DNA from: Serripes groenlandicus
Lineage: Eukaryota > Mollusca > Bivalvia > Cardiida > Cardiidae
Assembly: GCA_031761405.1 (NCBI GenBank)
Contig: JASEVX010000010.1
Coordinates: 6,920,630 to 6,984,629 of the forward strand
Reading direction: 5' to 3'
DNA: 64,000 bases
Part shown: in pieces, positions 61,242-64,000 of the stretch
Layout: each line of letters begins with the position of its first letter
Numbering within the stretch: position 1 is the first letter of the stretch
Position numbers and translations under genes: made by a program
The notes under the pieces: model-generated
The model's database searches: none
Seen by the model: only the letters and a program-made list of their open reading frames with translations
What the model was told of the DNA's origin: nothing

Positions 61242-62235
61242 ATATGCGAAATGGTTAACAGGGAACTGCAATAATCAATCATATGAGGATCCCATATGGT
61301 TGTCGTTGTCTCAAGAGAGGTATGTACATGTATATAATGTTACAACCTTTGAGACAATTTCGTAAGTTTAAATCATTGGCCACAGTGTCTTCCAAAGATG
61401 TCTGTTGTAGCTTCCTCAAACTGCATTTTCATACGCGAAATGTTAAACAGGGGGCTGCAATAATCAATGATATTGAGGATCCCATATGGTTGTCGTTGTC
61501 TTAAGAGAGATATGTACATGTATATAATGTTACAACCTTTGAGACAATTTCGTAAGTTTAAAGCATTGGCCACAATGTCTTCCAAAGATGTCTGTTGTAG
61601 CTTCCTCAAACTGCATTTTCATACGCGAAATGTTAAACGGGGGACTGCAATAATATTCTGTTGTCGTTTTCAAAGGAGAGATATGTACATGCATATAATG
61701 TACCTTTGTGACAACTTCGAAAGTGTAAGTCCACAATGTCTTCAAACGATGTCTGCTGCTACTGCGTGAATTTACATATGCATGTGCGAAATGGCAGTGG
61801 ACTGCAATACATTTTAAACAAGGGATGTACATGCATATAATGTTACATCATTTGTTGAGACAAACTTCGTAAGTGTAAGTCATTGACCACAACGTCTTCA
61901 AAATATGTCGGTTGCAGCTCTGCGTATGCGAAAATAGTAAACAAGGAACTGCAATAAACCAACCATACGGAGAATCCGATTTAGTTGTCGTTTTTAAAAG
62001 AGAGAGGGATATATATATACATGTATATGAATGAACATCCGTTTGTAACAAGTGTCTTCAAAAGATTGGCTGCTGCTGCTGCGTCAATCTGCATATGCAT
62101 GTGCGAAATAGTTAGCAGGGGACTGCACTGAACCAATTGTATTGAGAATACGATTCAATTGTCGTTTTAAAAAGAGAGATATAAACATGTATAAAATGTA
62201 CCTTTGTGACAATCTGGGAAGTGTAAATCTCGTGG
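61242..62235 (+). repeat. Tandem array, about six degenerate units of 145-190 bp
   Basis: Units are anchored by a GCGAAATGGTTAACAGGG-type block at about 61248, 61437, 61627, 61787, 61929 and 62103. They contain CCATATGGTTGTCGTTG, AGAGATATGTACATG and CACAATGTCTTCCAAAG. The block CCACAATGTCTTC...GATGTCTGTTG...GCGAAATGTTAAAC looks like a diverged MITE A right arm and end (inference). Confidence 0.65.
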
Positions 62236-62329
62236 AGCAGGCGTGATTTAAAACGGTTTATATGACCCTCGATATGATGTACTTTCACGTGTTTTGCAGG
62301 ACACGTTCGCTAACCATATCTAGCCCTTT

Positions 62330-62549
62330 CCCTCATACAGATGCTTTCTGACGCCTCTGCAGCAGACGGCTTTTTTATAACATAATGACAAAAGAAGAAA
62401 TTGCACAAAACGTGCAATTTCTCCTTTTGCACTAATGTTTTCCTCTTTTAGTCATAGGTTATCCATTCAATTATGGAGATTTTCTATGTTTTGACAAAAT
62501 ACGTTCAAAGTCGTCTGCTGCAGAATTGTCGTATGAAAGAAAGGGCTAG
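62330..62549 (+). mobile_element. MITE A, full length, flanked by CTAG instead of TTAA
   Basis: CTAGCCCTTTCCCTCATAC to ATGAAAGAAAGGGCTAG. Both flanks read CTAG (62330-62333 and 62546-62549). Confidence 0.9.
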
Positions 62550-62980
62550 ACTGTATTGTTTCCATTCCAATGTGTTTACATAATTCACGTTGACTCCCGA
62601 ATTATTTTGTACGAACGTCTATACATGAATTATCTGTCGCTCTTTATTCTTCTCTCTACGTATAAATTAAAATACAAGCACCCATATGCAAGTACCAGAC
62701 TGCGAGTGTCTTTAATGAACAAGAAGCAGTTACAGTGAAGTATGTGTACATTAAATGTGACGGCCTGTAATACGTGTTGAATAAACATGTTTATATAATG
62801 AATAGAACATCTGAATTACGAAGTAAAGCAATATTTTTGGAAATCCGTCTCGCCCAGGAACGACCAGAGATAAAAACCATTGTATGTAAAAACTCGGGAA
62901 ACCTGTGTCAATTTGTCAATGACAGATTTGAATGTTAGACCTCATTCTATGCAACTTGTAGTTATGTTAACCATAATATA

Positions 62981-63208
62981 CTATCGAAAACAAGATATGA
63001 ACTGCTTGCTGTCGTCCGGTAGAATGAACTTATCCCGCCAATACACAACGCTATATACAAATAACTCACCAATATCTCGTGCTACCCATGCACCCAAGCG
63101 CTTACGAATAACCCTTTTGAATACGCTACGCGAAGAAAAAAACTCTATTCTACGAAACGCGTGAAATTGATAGTATTCACCTGTCTTCGAAATCATTCGG
63201 CTGTTCAA
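62981..63208 (-). CDS. Unrecognised ORF with a donor-like site, possible exon
   Basis: The minus frame begins MNSRMISKTGEYYQF and is rich in Arg and Phe. A GTGAGT donor-like site follows ...WVARDIG, so a first exon of roughly 45 codons is conceivable. The plus strand is also open for 94 codons over the same stretch (62880-63164). The region is not a recognised repeat. No homology recognised. Confidence 0.2.
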   Translation of the reverse strand: MNSRMISKTGEYYQFHAFRRIEFFSSRSVFKRVIRKRLGAWVARDIGELFVYSVVYWRDKFILPDDSKQFISCFR

Positions 63209-63209
63209 T

Positions 63210-63503
63210 CGATACCTATGTGATTACGATATATGTGTACAACCTGTTTTAAATAAGACATTGTATTTTTATTGTTTGTTTCGCAGTTTACATTTACAAC
63301 ACAATGTCACGAAAATTCATAAGTGCCATGTACATTCTGTTTACCAATATAGATACAATTCGATTTTGCTTGCACTTTTTAAACATGAAAATAAAACACT
63401 GTGGGCCAATCAAGCATGATATGTCAACTTAATCAGACCACATGGGAAGAGGAGCATTATAACCAATTAACACTATCCATTAAACACTTTAAGTACAATA
63501 TAT
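63210..63503. other. No gene seen
   Basis: AT-rich unique sequence between the possible exon and a MITE C. Confidence 0.5.
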
Positions 63504-63752
63504 ATGAGCCGTCCCGCGAGAAAACCAACAATATGGTCTCCGCGTAATGTATCGATTCAGATCAGCCTGCGCAGTCCGCGCAGGCTAATCCGGGCCGACA
63601 CATTCCGTCTCAGGGGGAAAGAGGTATATAGTAATGATTCCTGAAACAGAAAATACACAAGAGGCGAAACGTGTCGGCCCGGGTTAGCCTACGTGGCATT
63701 CTTAGGCTGAAACGGGTCGATACTTTACGCAGAGTCCACACTGTTGGTTGTT
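63504..63752. mobile_element. MITE C, right end slightly truncated
   Basis: ATGAGCCGTCCCGCGAGAAA, CAGCCTGCGCAGTCCGCGCA and GACACATTCCGTCTCAGG. Ends at CACTGTTGGTTG without the final CTCGCGGG block. Confidence 0.8.
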
Positions 63753-63795
63753 TATACTGAAGATAATGCTTTTGATAATGCGACCATTATCGAAT

Positions 63796-64000
63796 TGTAT
63801 TCCTACTACAATCGTATGACACGCATAAACAAACACTCATACCATTACAGTCGTATGACACACATAAACAAACACGTATACCATTACAGTCGTATGACAC
63901 ACATAAACAAACACGTATACCATTACAGTCGTATGACACACATAAACAAACACGTATACCATTACAGTCGTATGACACACATAAACAAACACGTATACCA
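63796..64000. repeat. 39-bp minisatellite running off the window
   Basis: About five near-identical 39-bp units (ACCATTACAGTCGTATGACA then CACATAAACAAACACGTAT). Only the first is clearly divergent. The right end is not in the window. Confidence 0.9.

Noticed and set aside
1..64000. A piggyBac, hAT or Mutator transposase inside the window
   Set aside because: I looked for long ORFs near MITE A, B and the 18.0 kb element. None exceeds about 200 codons and none shows transposase motifs, so all copies here are non-autonomous.

Overview
This is a gene-poor, repeat-saturated window of an animal nuclear genome, most likely a bivalve mollusc. Basis for that inference: AT-rich DNA with introns and no operon-like structure; tRNA-derived SINEs whose tail carries the GGCGTTAAAC motif common in molluscs; pearl-type elements (tandem cores of about 140-170 bp plus an ACGG/ACTG-type microsatellite and an end hairpin), first described in bivalves; and one convincing host exon, the start of a fatty acid 2-hydroxylase (FA2H)-like gene. 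The species cannot be named from the sequence alone.

The dominant feature is a miniature inverted-repeat family, here called MITE A. About 100 copies and fragments cover roughly a quarter of the window (my estimate). A typical copy has ends CCCTTTCCC(T/A)CATA, is 210-230 bp long, is flanked by TTAA (the piggyBac-superfamily target) and folds around a central palindrome. Second comes MITE B, a hAT-like palindromic MITE with ends close to CAGAGSTCYAGATAAGG and one perfect 8-bp target duplication. MITE C has ends ATGAGCCGTCCCGCGAG. Single elements include a Mutator-like foldback MITE with a perfect 9-bp duplication (18.0 kb) and several large hairpins (58.8, 59.0, 61.0 kb).

Layout. 0-11 kb: MITE A field with a SINE at 3.3 kb. 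9.3-15.2 kb: two copies of a 1.2-1.4 kb segment flanking a SINE split by MITE A and a pearl-type element. 16-21.5 kb: MITE A/B nests, then two pearl-type tandem-core regions, one holding the Mutator-like MITE and one holding a SINE. 22-35.7 kb: dense MITE A with nested SINEs and MITE B, including a tandem duplicated locus at 33.6-35.2 kb whose halves are reciprocal filled/empty insertion sites. 36-38 kb: a frameshifted CXC-type cysteine-rich coding fragment (minus) and the 3' end of a non-LTR retrotransposon (plus). 40.9-42.6 kb: array of TTCTAGAA palindromes. 47.9-48.3 kb: FA2H-like exon 1 on minus, with its intron running leftwards into MITE-rich DNA. 49-54.4 kb: duplicated MITE C segments, SINE-in-SINE, and two satellite-like arrays built from MITE A parts. 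55-64 kb: a 21-bp palindromic array, small unrecognised ORFs, foldback hairpins, a pearl-type array, a 190-bp tandem array and a 39-bp minisatellite running off the right edge.

Only the FA2H exon is a confident host gene. Most short ORFs here are translations of MITE A and are not proteins. No virus, rRNA, CRISPR or convincing functional tRNA gene is seen. In the entries below, MITE A coordinates include the flanking TTAA (or variant) at both ends where present; 'plus' means the arm with the CAGACGGCTTTTTG-type sequence is on the left.
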